Positions 41,337 to 53,590 of a DNA stretch of 64,000 nt are shown one piece after another. The stretch spans positions 172,072-236,071 of the forward strand of contig VFIW01000073.1 of assembly GCA_006386115.1 (NCBI GenBank). The letters are read 5' to 3'. The notes under the pieces were generated by a model. The model was not told the origin of the DNA. It worked only from the letters and a program-made list of their open reading frames with translations, and did not search any database. This DNA comes from Globisporangium splendens. Taxonomy: Eukaryota; Oomycota; Peronosporomycetes; Pythiales; Pythiaceae. The position numbers were made by a program, and so were the translations under genes. The stretch's first letter is position 1. Each line of letters opens with the position of its first letter.

Positions 41337-41648
41337 TCTTGCTGTGCTTGTGCTCTTTCCAGTCAAAGAGGCAGGTTGCTGCTTACTGGAGGCAACACAA
41401 AAACTCTCAAAGAGCATATTTGGCATCAACAAGTTAAAGTTGATATGTGACATAAAGAGGTTGGAAGGCTATTTGAGGGGCTTTGGACGAAGACACTTTG
41501 GTGGAGGGGGGGACAGAAAGCGTCCACATCAATTGGACGTTTTTGAATAGCTCCATTGCTGAACAGCTAGCTAGAGTAAAGGACTCCCTAAATTGTCAAT
41601 AGGGTGTACAATCCAGTCACAACTCGTCCAGCTTTGCTCTCTGTTTCC

Positions 41649-41815
41649 TTATCGGCTATCGGCATCGATGAGCTCGGTGTCGGCGAAAAAGCGCTGGCAC
41701 TGCTTGATCAGCCGGCCAGGAACCAGGTGGCCGTTCTTGTGCACGGTCTTTTCCTCGTCTTGGAGTGCCCCCTTCAACCGATCGCTGACTATGCTGAAGA
41801 TATTGACCTGCTGCA
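41649..41815 (-). pseudogene. fragment of a second SfsA-like gene
   Basis: The minus strand encodes LQDEEKTVHKNGHLVPGRLI and then FFADTELIDADS before a stop at 41649-41651. This closely parallels VQDEAKIVYQYGHLVPGRLI and FLADIELIDADS of the intact SfsA-like gene (44570-44690). No further SfsA sequence follows downstream and no intact start is visible, so it is a decayed partial paralogue. It lies just 5' of the LRR gene, on the opposite strand. Confidence 0.8.
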
Positions 41816-41935
41816 CTCCATTTTCGCGCAGAATAGCCTACTGGTAGTAATATGCTTCACCATTCAACGAAATGTGCACCCCATCACCGGCGCTCTTGGC
41901 CCCTCGCAAGCGTGGAGACCACAGGCAAATACATC

Positions 41936-43048
41936 ATGGCTGGGTCCGCACCATTCAAATCAGTTTTCGTCAACGCTGACCACTTCATGTTCTCCTTTTT
42001 CGAAACTTGTGGCTCTGCTTCTCCCTCATTTTCGAATTTGGCAACGATGGCACAACGTGGTTTCTTTGACGCAGACGAGCTCGCATCGTTTGGTGAGAAC
42101 GGTCTTTTTATACAAACGCTGTCGACCTGGTGCATAGAGCACAACGCGTTTCTCGTTCGCTATCCAACCTCCACTGCCAACCGCATTCGGATTACCGTCA
42201 GGCATGGTGTACTCGGAGCACTTGTCGCGAGAATGGAGTATAGTGGGTGGGTGCCATCGTTTGAAGACGGGCGTCTCTCCAACAGTCATACTGCGGTCGT
42301 ACACCTCGTAGAAGCGAAAGCAAATGGCCTCTGGTTCGACTGGTTTAACATCGCGATTAAACTCGAACCCAGTGATCCCAAAATGGTGTGTGCGCTCTGT
42401 TCTCTACTGAAAGCGATTGGAGGATTCGTGATCGAGCTGAGGTTCCAGTCCAAACTCGAAACGCGCCAAGTAATCATTCAAACTGTCGCGACACAGTGCG
42501 TGAACCTCGAGCACTTAAACCTGGAGTATTGCAATCTGACCAGTCGGAACGTCGCGCCGTTGTTGCACGCGCTGCGATCGGGCACCTTGGGATGTACGCT
42601 GGTTAGACTTTACTTGAGTTGCAACGAGTTGACGGACTCCGACGTAGTCGCGCTTGCCGATTTTCTAAAATCTTTCGAGCGAAAGCCGGCTTTGAATATT
42701 CTCTTTCTGGGCAGCAACAGCCAGATCACTGCCATTGGTATCAACGCGTTAGGCGATGCGCTGCAGATCAACAAGACGCTCGTGTACCTTGCTGTTCCTG
42801 CTGAATCCGAGCCTCACCAAATGCAAGAGACCAAGAGCGACTACATCACAGCGCGGAGAAATCTGATAGCATCCTTTCATGGAGAGCGGCTGGTCGTTCC
42901 GTTGTCGCTCCGTTGCAAACTGGCATGCTTAAGTGGCATTTTTCGATCGTCCCTATCTGTATCGGGCGAACTGAAGTCTTTGGATATATGGACATTGGCG
43001 TCGATTTTTGCATTTGCCGCAAACAGAATCCGACGTCAGATTTTCTGA
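41936..43048 (+). CDS. leucine-rich-repeat (RNI-like) protein
   Basis: 370 aa from the ATG at 41936 (MAGSAPFKS); an in-frame ATG at 41852 would add 28 residues that look like non-coding sequence. The central part carries ribonuclease-inhibitor-like LRRs: CVNLEHLNLEYCNLTSRNVA, then CTLVRLYLSCNELTDSDVVA, then LNILFLGSNSQITAIGINAL. N-terminal sequence (VNADHFMFSFFETCG) and the C-terminal helix region are not assigned to a family. No signal peptide or membrane segment. Function unknown; LRRs imply protein binding. Confidence 0.7.
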   Translation: MAGSAPFKSVFVNADHFMFSFFETCGSASPSFSNLATMAQRGFFDADELASFGENGLFIQTLSTWCIEHNAFLVRYPTSTANRIRITVRHGVLGALVARMEYSGWVPSFEDGRLSNSHTAVVHLVEAKANGLWFDWFNIAIKLEPSDPKMVCALCSLLKAIGGFVIELRFQSKLETRQVIIQTVATQCVNLEHLNLEYCNLTSRNVAPLLHALRSGTLGCTLVRLYLSCNELTDSDVVALADFLKSFERKPALNILFLGSNSQITAIGINALGDALQINKTLVYLAVPAESEPHQMQETKSDYITARRNLIASFHGERLVVPLSLRCKLACLSGIFRSSLSVSGELKSLDIWTLASIFAFAANRIRRQIF

Positions 43049-43649
43049 CCACAAAGGTCGCGTGTCTTCGAGTTCAACGAGCTCGTATTTACCCATTACC
43101 ATGCTGTATTTGTCCAGTTTCGCCACCTCGCCATGTGCACCTTGTGTGTGTGTGTTTGCTTGCGACGGTGTTTGTCTGTCGCGTGAATTGATGCATGTGG
43201 TCGCCCACATTCGCCGTAGTAGTTGAGCGTAGGAGGAGTAAGCAGGTTTTCGAGATAAAACAGCAAAACCCGAATATGTTGCTCTTGTTCTTTCTCTCAA
43301 CAAGATAGTTGACCATGCCGATGCCAAGTCGCCACTCAATCGCGCTTATCGATGACAATCTCGGATACACAGCTAACAATGACCGATTCTGTAGGTCCAA
43401 ATCTCGACGAGACACTGTCGCCAACGGATACATTTGCCACATCCTCCCCCAACTCTGAACTGTTTTTGAAGCTGCTGTCTTCATTTGCTTTCGCCTCTGT
43501 GGTGGCTGGACTGGAGCGACAAATCTCAATGGCCACTAGAAAAGCCGTTTTGAATGAAACATTCGCACTCGACCCCACGAAGTCGTCGCTCATCCACTCA
43601 TCACAAATCAAAACTGTAATATATTCTGGAAGCTTTATCCCTCTTCTTG
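43049..43649. other. convergent spacer, no supported gene
   Basis: Lies between the LRR gene (plus) and the SfsA-like gene (minus). Both strands show open frames of 100-150 codons at about 43336-43822, but they overlap each other and neither has recognisable features. A short TG repeat occurs near 43145. Confidence 0.35.
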
Positions 43650-44996
43650 TCACTGACGCTCATCTGGAGGCGAAGCCACAGCGTTCCGCGTATACCGTGG
43701 CAGAGCGCGCAGTAGACGCACGTGGCCCGTTTGCATGGCTTCTTGAGGCTCCAAAGCACACGAATACGCCAGCAGCTCAACACCATTTGCCGCAGCTTGA
43801 TCGCAAAGCGCCGCAAACTTGATATCGTGGAGAAACGACGGCGCAAAATGGTGGCAATCGTCACGTTGCACCAAGAAGATGATCGTCGCGGTTGTGTTCT
43901 CAGCGCCTGTGATTAACTCGGTGAGCTCTTCGACGTGCTTTTGCGCACGCGTCGAGATCGTATCCGGGAACAATGCGCAAAACGACGTAGTGTCACCAGC
44001 TGGCTCACTGTCATCTACGTTCAGGCTCGAAGCCGAAACCTTCGCTTGCTGCTGTTGTTGCTGCTGCTCCAATTGCACTGGATGCGCAAAGCTCACGCTT
44101 TTCACTTCGACGTACTTCCGACGCGTCACGTCGCCATCGGTGGCTGACAACACAAAGTCGACGCGGCTGTTCTTGGCAAACTTGACCTCGCGCTGGAACG
44201 ACGTGAACCCTGCCAGCTCCGAAAACCACTGTGACGCGAGCGCCGTCTCGACCATACGATTCGCCAGCGCCGAATGCACACCGACCCACACGCGTCGCTC
44301 GCCATTCTAAACAGGCAAGGAGAGAGGAAAAGAAACACAACACGACTCAGCTAGCTGCACACTCAGGACAAGTGAAATGCAAGAAAGACGTACATCGACT
44401 TGAATCATCTCGAGCGTGTACTGGTACTTGCGCTTCGGGTCGTCGCTTTTCGATAGCTGCACGCGCGCATTCGGTAGATCAAGAAGCCCGACCATGGGGC
44501 CAGTGTTTGGACAGTACACAGTCACGACGTTGGCTTCATTGACAGGTCCATCGTCGTCATGAACGCTGTCGGCGTCAATGAGCTCGATATCGGCGAGGAA
44601 GCGCTTGTACCGCTTGATGAGCCGACCAGGCACTAGGTGGCCGTACTGGTACACAATCTTGGCCTCGTCTTGGACGATTTGCTCCGCACCAGACAACGGA
44701 ATTACTGCGTTTACCGGAGGTAATGGTGCAGCAGCAGCGATGATCGGAATTGGCGCCTTCTCTGTCTTGCTATTCGTCCTTGTCTTCTTCGCGTTCGCTC
44801 TCGGCGCGTTGTTCTCTTTCTGCGTCTCCGCTTCGTCGTCCACCTTCTTGCGACGACGCGCCGGCACACTGGCGACGGTCTCTGCTACCTCAAGGGCTTC
44901 ATCTCCGACGGCTGTGGCCGCAAACGCGCGCTTCTGGACGCGCGCACGGAGCTGCATCCCCATCGCGCGAGTCGCTCGAAGCCCGATACTTTGCAT
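43650..44996 (-). CDS. SfsA-family protein (sugar fermentation stimulation protein homologue)
   Basis: Two exons, 44996-44394 and 44306-43650, with an 87-nt phase-0 intron (GTACGT...TTTAG), 419 aa. Start ATG at 44996 (MQSIGLRATRAMGMQLRARV), an Arg-rich acid-free start suggesting mitochondrial import. A Lys-rich linker leads to the SfsA core: GHLVPGRLIKRYKRFLADIE, VTVYCPNTGPMVGLL, then SRVDFVLSA, KYVEVKSVSF, ATIIFLVQRDDCHHFAPS and AAANGVELLAYSCALEP. The D...EVK arrangement matches the nuclease-like active-site pattern known in SfsA. A polyglutamine run and acidic insert split the core after EVKSVSF. Bacterial members are about 230 aa; the function is poorly defined (nucleic acid binding or nuclease). 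A decayed fragment of a relative lies at 41649-41815. Confidence 0.9.
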
Positions 44997-45966
44997 GATG
45001 GTGCTGTTTGCCAAGTCAATGCCCTTTTTTTGAAATGATGCACAAAATGGTTGTCAAGGTGATCGGATTGGATAAAAGTATCATTATAATAACCAATCAT
45101 GGTACATGGATAGCTATTCTAGCCAATGAGAGTCTCGCGACGTGGCGACCAACCAATCTTTTGAGCTCTTGGCGCCAAAAAGAGGTAGATGCGCCTTTGG
45201 AGGAGCAGCGTGTCATTCGGCATTTGCCTCCTCCTCCTCCAGCGCACAAGACAATTAGGAGACTGCGAGTGTCTTTGAAACGAGCGATGCTGTGTGCTGT
45301 GCTGCCAGCGTGTGCGAGAGTCCGATTGCTTCATCTGTAGTGCGTATGTGTATGTGGGTGTCCCCTTTTGCGTATGTGGAAACGATGATTTACCATTTTT
45401 TGGTCTCGTTCGTATGAATTTTAAACAAGACTTTGTCTTGACACATGATTCGAATCGGAAAGCTGAGTTTCCACTCTTTTGATCACTATATATATGGGTA
45501 GTAGGCTTTACGCATTCATGTGCTAGGCTTGTGGATGCATAATACACGAAAGGTTCCTAATCCGAGAGCTGCATCTTCATCCTGAGCTTTTACAAACGAC
45601 CAGAATGTGCGCAACGTCGCCTAATGAACAGCACTTTCAACACCAACCTTCTTTTTCTTTTCTTTTTTCTCGTTTGGGCGTCTCGTTGAGTGATCGTAAG
45701 TGTAATTTTGTGTTCATACTCATATTGGGATGCAATGTCTGCCTTGTCGTCGCTTTCCTTCACTCTCGCTGCTCAAATACTCCAAGACAAACACCTCGTG
45801 CTTGCTAGTGAGCGAGAATGTCGTGGTGGCAAATTTGAACTGCTAAACGAATCGGCAAAAGATCATTCCATGTATGGGTGTGAATTGCAGCGTGAGGGTT
45901 TAATTTACCGATCATGACTGTTGTTGGCGCTGCCGCCAGCGTGTTTCATTTCGATGAAGCAGTAGT
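44997..45966. other. intergenic region, no supported gene
   Basis: Nearly 1 kb between the SfsA-like start and the NUP160-like stop. Only short frames lacking features are present. AT-rich, with no repeat family recognised. Confidence 0.4.
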
Positions 45967-48900
45967 TCAGAGCGCTCCCGCTGATCTAATTGGAGCACTG
46001 AAACTGAACGCGCCTCCCGATGTTGCATCTCTAGCTACTCCGGCAGCCGCACGCGCTTGCTCGAGCAAGGTGATGTACTTGAAATACGAAGTGAGCTTCT
46101 CCTTGAACTCACGAACTCGTTCGCGAAGCATGACGTCAGGGCGATCGCCGGTACCCCTGCTGAGCGCTTTATCGGCAGCATCGATCACGGAATCGAAAAG
46201 GTTGTACGGGATCCAAGGCAACGAGGAGCTAGGGGTAGTGACACGCTGGCGGAATCCTGCTTCGCTTTCATTGAGCAGCTCCTCTGGAATCATCTGGTCA
46301 GCGAGCTTCACAGCCTCGATGAGCAGTCCGTAGTTCAGGTACAACTGCAACAGCTTCGCAGGGTTGCCGGACTTTGGATGCGTCAGTCGGCCGTACAACC
46401 ACGCTGGGAGCACAATCTTGACCTTCCACTCGAGGATAGTCGCGGCGGCAATTTCATACTGTTCCACGGAATCGACTGCTGCCAAAAACTCTTCCAGCAA
46501 GCGCCAGCACAGGCTGTCAATGCCGACGGAGTGCGCAACGGACACACAATATCGAGCCATCGACTTGGTAATCGCATCGTAACCCACAGAGCTTTTCTTG
46601 CAGATATCAGCAGCCAGTTCAATCGCAAGCGAGCTCTCCTGTTGCTTCTCAGCTGCAGGACCGGTCCATTCACTGCAGGACAGCGCTGCGTCAACGAGCA
46701 GCGCGACAACTTCTTCGCCGCCCATCGTGCTCAGTAGCACGCTTTCTTCGTGTCCAAGATGCAAAAGCTGCAACTTTCCATCCAGCACTGCAATCTCGAG
46801 TGCGATGTCGTCCGAGGTGACAATGTTCAACGGCAAACTCTCCTTCGGGGTCACCGCCTTCGACAAACCCGAACGGACGAGTTCTTCGGCGTGATACTTT
46901 CGCACAATCCAGCGATTGGCCGCAGGAAGAGCGAGCAGCGAGTTCGAGGCAGCAGACAGAGCATTGCGCTGAGTCTGCAAAGACACCGCAGACTTCGTCT
47001 GGGCAAGGCGCAATCGCAACGACAAGGCGTGCATGGCTGCGGCAGCGTTCGCTGGTTGCTTCTTGCGCGAGTAAAACGCAAAGAGAAGGTTGTAGAACAT
47101 GATCACAGCGGGATCAACTGCGCCGTCCTTGATAACATTTGCGTTCGCCGCTTGCCACTGGATTTGCTTCTCTACTTGTGGCTCTAGTGTGCCCCACTGA
47201 AACTCGCAGATCAGATCCAAATGACCGTATCGGCACATTTCTTTCACCAGGTAGTTCACACATTCGGCCGAAGTACTCAACGCGTCAGTACCGACTTCGT
47301 CGTCCGTCATCTGAGTCGCGAGCGTAGACGTCGACAAATCCAGTGTGTGCATCAACGCGAGATGCGCATCTCGAAATTGCTGCTCTTCGACCGAGTACTT
47401 GAACACATTCACCCAGACAAACGTCTGAAGTGCGGTATCTTCGTCGCCGGAGCGGTTCAATGCTTGAGTCGCGACAGTCCACAAAAAGCCGAGCATGTGT
47501 TCAAAGTAGCCTCGTGGAATGGTCTCCTTGAGCAGACCGATAACATCGTAAATGAAGCGACCAGCCGTCTGATCGAATCGCGGTTCGTCGTGCTCCATCA
47601 AAAACGAGGACAAACAGATACTGAAACACCGGATCGCTTGCTGGAAGCACCATTTCGCATGCTCTTTGTCGTCTTCGCGAGCCGAGAGCGAACCTTCACG
47701 CGCTAGACACTCTCCAATGGATCGAACGTACTTTTGCACTTCCGGATTCTGGTCTGGACTCTCGTACTTGATGCTGTGGAGACTGACGTCGCTCAAGCTG
47801 CAGCAGAACATCGAACGCAGCAACGAGAACTGCTTGCGCTTTTGCAAGAACTGCACCAATGGCTCAGTTGGCTGAGACACGTAGCGAAGAATCTCGCGCG
47901 TAAACGAGCCCAGCACACTGTGAGCCTCTTCACTTTGGACGTTGTTGTTCATGAGAGCGATTTGGAGCACCGATCGCGCGCGTTTCAGCGCCGCGGACGA
48001 GTTGAGGTTATCGTTTGCTTCCAACAAGAATAGCTGCAAAAGAGGTGGCAGCAAACTCGCCGACGCCTTTGACAACGCCGTATCGATCTCCGTCGCATAT
48101 GTGATGTTCTGGTTCGAGATCCATCGACTCAGACGCCAACGCTGGTAGATCGTGATCGATCGAGGGAGATAGTATCGCGCGACATTGCGCAGGGTTGCCG
48201 AACTCACGAACGCCGGCTGTGAATCCACCAGATACGACAGGAACAGCACCACCCGCAACGCCTGAGAGCTCATTTCATCGATCGTTCTTGACGCAACCTG
48301 GTCGAACGCGAAACAGATTTCGTTGCCACCAAAGAGGTTGCGGCTGATGGACGCAAACTCATTGTCATCGTTTTCCATGGCTTGGTCCTCATCCTCGTCA
48401 TCGTAACTAGTGTGGCGCTTCTTCGGTGAAGGAGACTTCGATTCTTGAGAAGCGTCGAATGGAAACAAGTGCTCCACCAAGTCTCGAAGCACTTGATCAT
48501 GGAACTCAGTCTCTCCACCAAGGATCTTGCTCAGTCTCAGCAAGACACGAGTGAGCACCAAATCAGGGCTGACCGGATTGACGGTGTTGTTGCTGGCAGT
48601 TTTCAAACCCATTCGCACGCAATGTCTCGCCAGCGCCACAAACGACTCAACCTTCCAATCTGATACCACGTCCGTCACTTCACGATGGATAAACGACTGG
48701 AAACTGCGACTCGGGAACCCATCAAATACTGGGAGGATTTCAGCAACGAGTTCCCGCACGCAGTCTGCACTGTTTGAGTTCAACTTAGACAGGAACGGCG
48801 TTGTAATCGAGGCCGCAGACGGGAACAACAACGACACGCGGTTGCGTCGCAGAAGAACAGGCGACCCAGGCAGCAACGAATTTGTAGTAGACGCAAAACC

Positions 48901-51013
48901 GATTGGCACGTTCTCCACTCGCCAGTGCTTGTTGCAAAGCTCGATGATGCTTTTCCAGATGCCAATGCGCAGCATATGTGGGTCACGCGTGTGTCTCGAC
49001 ACATCGCTGGTGCTGCTGCTACCGATCGTCGTGAGCCATTTGTCCGACACAATTTTCACGAGCAGATCCTTGTACTTGGACTCCTGGTGACCCGCGCTCG
49101 AGAACAGCGGTCGCAATGGGATCTCGAGGTCGCCATGGTACTCGAGCACAGCCTTGTACAGATTCTGGCGAGAAAAGCGACCAGGAAGCAGTACTCGCTC
49201 CGCGAAGAAGTCCTGGTAGCACAAGCATACAAGTGAAATCAGTCAGTCAAACGATCATTCAACAAGCAGTCTAGAAGCAGACGACTTTCACAGCACTCAC
49301 ATCAATCAAAGCAACAACGCCTTCGTCTTTGAGGTCAAACGGCCATTCGTCGTCTTCAACGTCGTACTTTTGCATCTGCGCGTTCAGACTGCTCACGATT
49401 TCCCCACGAATAAGGCGAGGACCGGTCAGCGCCATGGGGTTCGAGTGGCTGTACACGAAATCGCCGTTCGCCGACCGCCACGACGAGTACAAATAATTCT
49501 TGTCGACCGCGAAGTCCACGAGTTTCAGCCGCTTGCTATGCACGGACGACGACTCCACCGTAAACACACGCCCCGACATCAACGAGAGTTCTCGACGTCC
49601 GCCAGATGGGAGTGGCGTGACGTCGCCGCGAAGCAAGTAGATCTCCTGCGAGTAGTTGGCAGTCGTGTCAACGTGCACCAGAAGCCGGCAGTTGTCAGTG
49701 GACGTCGCTGGAAGCGCCACGAGCTTGGCGTTGACAGCGTACGCGTCCAGCGCTTCGTCGTCAAAGTCTGCCATCACGAGCGAGCTGATCTGCTGCTTGC
49801 CGAGACACGACTGGCTCGTGTACGACCACGCACGGAGCGTGAGATCCGCAGAGATGGTCACAACGCACACGTCGTCGGTCTCGTCTTCATCGTCGCTGGC
49901 AATCGGGAAGCACGTCATCGCGACAATCGCATTCGCCTGGCGTTTATCGCCACCGCTTTGCCACGTCGTGCTGGACTTCACGAGCCCATTCCAGAGCCAT
50001 TTCACGACAGACTCATCCGAAAACGCGAATTCCTGCATCTCAGGAGTTCCTCCTGGCATTGGCGCGCTTGGGACGCCAAAGTTCACGCCAATCACACGCC
50101 CCGAGTCAGCGCCGAGCACCAAGTTGTACTCGTTCACCCACAGCGCGACGGTGATAATTTCTTCGGGTGAGAGCGACGCGACCTCACCGCATTTCGACGC
50201 CGTCGCTGGTTTCGGCGGGAACGACGCATCCGCAGAGCTGAAAATGCTGTGCGTCAACGTCGCGGGGATCGCGTACGTGAACCGATGGATGGTGCCAGCG
50301 TGGGTCACGACGCAGATCGTGACCGAGTTGCCCTCCCAGGACTCGACGGCATGCACGCCAGTGCCCACAACAGGAGCTGCAAGTAACAGACAATGCATGT
50401 AAGTCCTCTATGACGCCCCAGCAATACGCACAATAATTTACCCCATACGCTCATATATATGTACAAACCTGGAAACTGCAATCGGATGCCATTCCCCGTG
50501 AGCGTCTCGTGAAGACTCCACTCGCGCAACACCACAATGTTCTTGATCACGCGCCAACTATTTCACACACACGCAAATCGCAAATAATACCACCATGACG
50601 TTAGTAATTCCCAATACGACGCCATACAACACAGGCGCAATAGCTTCTTGATAGCATACCACACGAATCGGTCTTTCAGCGCTTCGCTCTGGAAATAAAA
50701 GCTCCCGCTCCCCGAACATTCCAATGAGCGCACTGTAACAGCAATAACAACACGCATACGACATTAGCACCTCGACATTTACGTCATTAACACTCTATTC
50801 TATTACCGTTCACATACCTCTCGCAAAGCTTTTCTGCGGCAGACTCCGCGCGGAGCCCGTCGGTCCCGCGATCGCAAACGTCTTCACGGCCGTCGTCAGC
50901 AGCTGCGGACCGCCGGCGAACGCGCCTTCGCGGGTGCCACTGAGCAGCAGCGCCGCGTTGTCGAGCTCCTCGTCCTCAAAGCACGCGAACTGCGCCTCCT
51001 GAAGCTGCGCCAT
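45967..51013 (-). CDS. NUP160: NUP160/Nup120-like nucleoporin
   Basis: Five exons on the minus strand: 51013-50818, 50732-50633, 50557-50469, 50376-49301 and 49212-45967. All joins are in phase, giving 1568 aa. The N-terminal part (exons 1-4) has beta-strand-rich, WD/propeller-like sequence (VWYAIKKLLRL, IKNIVVLREWSLHETL, VALWVNEYNLVLGADSGRVI, ISADLTLRAWSYTSQSCLG). Exon 5 starts DFFAERVLLPGRFSRQNLYK, resembling the propeller-to-solenoid junction of Nup120/160, followed by about 1,000 residues of helical solenoid with no membrane span. Size and two-part layout fit the Y-complex member NUP160, a structural subunit of the nuclear pore coat. NUP133 is a less likely alternative. Divergent from SFT2. 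Confidence 0.75.
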
Positions 51014-51036
51014 GGAGAGAGAGAGAGAGAGAGAGA
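51014..51036 (-). repeat. GA/CT microsatellite touching the NUP160-like start codon
   Basis: About eleven GA units on the plus strand (CT on the sense strand) lie immediately 5' of the ATG at 51013. The run therefore sits in the 5' leader of the mRNA. Confidence 0.8.
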
Positions 51037-51472
51037 CAAGTGGGAAGATGGTGCGTTGCCTACTGCCGCCCGCCGTCCACTCGGTTTGGGTTTGTTTGGA
51101 ACTGTGGTGGGGTGGGAAGGAAAGCGCGTACTTAACGCGGACAAAAACAGAGTGTGCGCACTTTCGTCCAGATTGCGAACTTGGTGAATTATGGTGAATG
51201 ACTAGTGTCACTATCCATCAGATGGTGGCCATAGAGTGCCTTCTAGACCACCGATTGAATAAAAACAGAAGATCTCATTCTCAGAGGAAGAAAAAGCAAA
51301 CGAAGTGGTTGCTCGAAGGAGACATCCATTTGCTCTCTCCTCCTCCTCCTCTGCTGCTGCGCTGCCACTTGACGCGCCGCGCTCGTGAGCTTCCTCTGCG
51401 TCTCCTGTTGCCTCAGTCGCTTGCACTTTGTCGCCACTTTCCGCTTTTAAACAAGCCAACAAGTCAAACAAG
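51037..51472. promoter_or_regulatory. divergent promoter between NUP160-like and SFT2-like genes
   Basis: About 460 bp separates the two ATGs. It is pyrimidine-rich near 51340-51360 (CTCCTCCTCCTCCT) on the SFT2 side. No defined element was resolved. Confidence 0.4.
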
Positions 51473-52006
51473 ATGATGGATCGTTTGCGCCAACAGAAGC
51501 AGAAGCTGCTGGACCCGGAAAGCCAGCAGCGCGAGCCGAGCTTCCGCGACGAGCTCAACACGATCTGCCCGAGCCTGACGTACCAAGAGCGCGTGATCGG
51601 CTGCGTGACGTGCTTCACGCTCGGCTTCCTGCTCTCGCTCGGCTCGACGTTCCGGCTCGCGAAGCTTGCGCACGGCAACCCGGCACCGTTCGCGACCGCG
51701 TACACGATCGGCAATCTGCTCTCGCTCGCCTCGTCCATGTTTTTTGTGGGGCCATGCAAGCAGGTGCAGACGATGTTCCACCACAAGCGTCGCGGATCGG
51801 CGATCATCTACATCCTGTTCATCTTCTTCACACTCACGCTCTGCTTCTCGCCGCACATCCCGCACCGCGTCGGCCTCGTGCTGATCTGCGTGGTCTTCCA
51901 GTTCATGGCGCTCGTCTGGTACACGCTCTCGTACGTGCCGTACGGCCGCAAGATCGCGCTCTCGTGCTGCAAGCGCATGTGCGGAATGGCGGACGACGAT
52001 ATGTAA
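51473..52006 (+). CDS. SFT2: SFT2-like Golgi vesicle-transport membrane protein
   Basis: Single exon, 177 aa, ATG at 51473 (MMDRLRQQKQKLL). A hydrophilic N-terminus is followed by the SFT2/GOT1 family core: LTYQERVIGCVTCFTLGFLL, then FATAYTIGNLLSLASSMFFV, GPCKQVQTMF, and two more spans (IIYILFIFFTLTLCFS; VGLVLICVVFQFMALVWYTL) ending in SYVPYGRKIALSCCKRMC. Four membrane segments with a cytosolic N-terminus, the family's usual size and layout. Known: SFT2 helps endosome-derived vesicles fuse with the Golgi. Confidence 0.93.
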   Translation: MMDRLRQQKQKLLDPESQQREPSFRDELNTICPSLTYQERVIGCVTCFTLGFLLSLGSTFRLAKLAHGNPAPFATAYTIGNLLSLASSMFFVGPCKQVQTMFHHKRRGSAIIYILFIFFTLTLCFSPHIPHRVGLVLICVVFQFMALVWYTLSYVPYGRKIALSCCKRMCGMADDDM

Positions 52007-52948
52007 CGAGAGAACGCTCATGCAAGCCTACGAGAATGGATATGGCAGTGAGTAGGTGCAAAAGGAGGATATATATATCGCTGTATGCTGCACATGTTGC
52101 TTGGGTTAATTAATGTCTATTGAAGCATCTTCGACCTCCTGTCGCAATGCCATTGATCCACGCGCACGCTTGATCCATATAGTGCCTTTTCACTGTGTGA
52201 CTCTTTGCGCCTCATCACACTCGCCTTTAAAGAAAATTGTCGCCGTCTGCTTTGCAGAGCACGCTGTAGCAGAGCGGAAGAACCATTTCAACAAGTTCAG
52301 AGGACATTCACGCCAGTGGCATGCGCTTAGGACATGGGAGGAATCGAATGATCAGAAATGCCCAAGTCCGCTCGTCATTCAGAGGCAGTAGAAATGCTGC
52401 CTGCTAGTATACCCAGCCTGACGATCCAACACCAGGCACTTGCACAGGAAAAAGGCTTTGCATAAAACACAATAAACTCGTGATCTGCCTGTTTCATGTT
52501 GGATGTCGAGGTGGTCTGGTGATCGCGCTCGAGAAGCGTGCATCGGCTGCTGTCTGGCTCATTCGCTTTCCGTAAAACTGCTGCTCGCCTATCTTCTTGG
52601 CTCGCGACGTCGACTGCAAGCTTGAGCGTGAAAATGAAAAACCGCTTGAATATTTGCTGTTGCAACGGACACCACTACAAATCAATTGCATCGACCAGAA
52701 TACAAGCAATCAGGTGCAGCGAGACCGCCCACCGCTTTTGCGCACAAGCGACGACGGCATTTGTATTGATCGCCACAGCATACAACATCCAACTCCGACG
52801 TGGCAACAACGCCTCCATCTCAATCGCTCTTTCTCTTCCTCGTCCATGCGTCATACGACATGCGCCGCATCTTCATCTTGCCACAGCCACAGCTTGCACA
52901 ACGCCTCTGTCTTCACACGACTCCAGCCCACATCCACTCGATCTGCTC
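52007..52948. other. intergenic region, no supported gene
   Basis: More than 900 bp. Frames on both strands (52375-53119) overlap and lack domains or plausible splice structure. It should contain the SFT2 3' UTR and the 3' UTR of the Pkr1-like gene. Confidence 0.35.
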
Positions 52949-53236
52949 TCAATCTGTCTTGGCGCGCTCTTGCTTTCGCTTGTCCTTTGCCGGCGACACC
53001 GTCGCATCACCAGCGGGGAGGTCCTTGAGCTTGTTGGCCTCAATGATGAACCAGTTGATGGACACCGTGAGCCCGACGACGATGAAGAGCATGACGAACA
53101 TGTGGTACGAGTCCTCTAGCTCCGTGTACACGACCGTGAGCATCACGAGGAAGAGCGCGGCGAGCACGACGTTCAAAATGATCACGAACTCGCGGCTGCC
53201 CGGCCGCATCGCGTTGTCCACGAAACGCCCCATCAT
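52949..53236 (-). CDS. Pkr1-like V-ATPase assembly factor (ER membrane)
   Basis: 95 aa, ATG at 53236 (MMGRFVDNAMRPGSREF). The pattern P-G-S, then a hydrophobic span (VIILNVVLAALFLVMLTVVY), then SYHMFVMLFIVV and SINWFIIEAN, matches the Pkr1 family: a PGS/T motif, two membrane spans, an H between them and a closing S-x-x-WF-x-x-E. A basic C-terminal tail (AKDKRKQERAK) may act as an ER-retention type signal. Known: Pkr1 helps assemble the V-ATPase V0 sector in the ER. Lies next to another ER membrane protein gene on the same strand. A further 5' exon cannot be excluded. Confidence 0.75.
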   Translation of the reverse strand: MMGRFVDNAMRPGSREFVIILNVVLAALFLVMLTVVYTELEDSYHMFVMLFIVVGLTVSINWFIIEANKLKDLPAGDATVSPAKDKRKQERAKTD

Positions 53237-53590
53237 GATAATCGCCTTTTAGATATGTTGGCGCTGTTCTGATTGTGAAAGGACAGGAATGCGTACTTTC
53301 TCGGAGTGAACATTCTCATGTAAGTACGAAATAGCGCACTTAGTTGTACATAAACACGCGCACAAGCAAACTAGCGGATTCTGTGATGTCATGGAGACCA
53401 CAGAGCTGTGGAAATGGATGAGGGAGATGACGCTGTGTATGGAGTAATATTAAACGACGAACGCTAAAGACTGCGGGGTTTATATGCAGAAGATGCACAT
53501 ACTACTTGACTCGATGTGGTAGTGGTCACGATGGGCTGCGTGACGCTGCATAAATGCGAGCCAGTGCACAGGGGAAAGTGGGAGCTCAAC

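Noticed and set aside
43336..43822. Gene between the LRR and SfsA-like genes
   Set aside because: Overlapping frames on both strands are similar in length, neither has features, and both overlap or abut neighbouring 3' ends.
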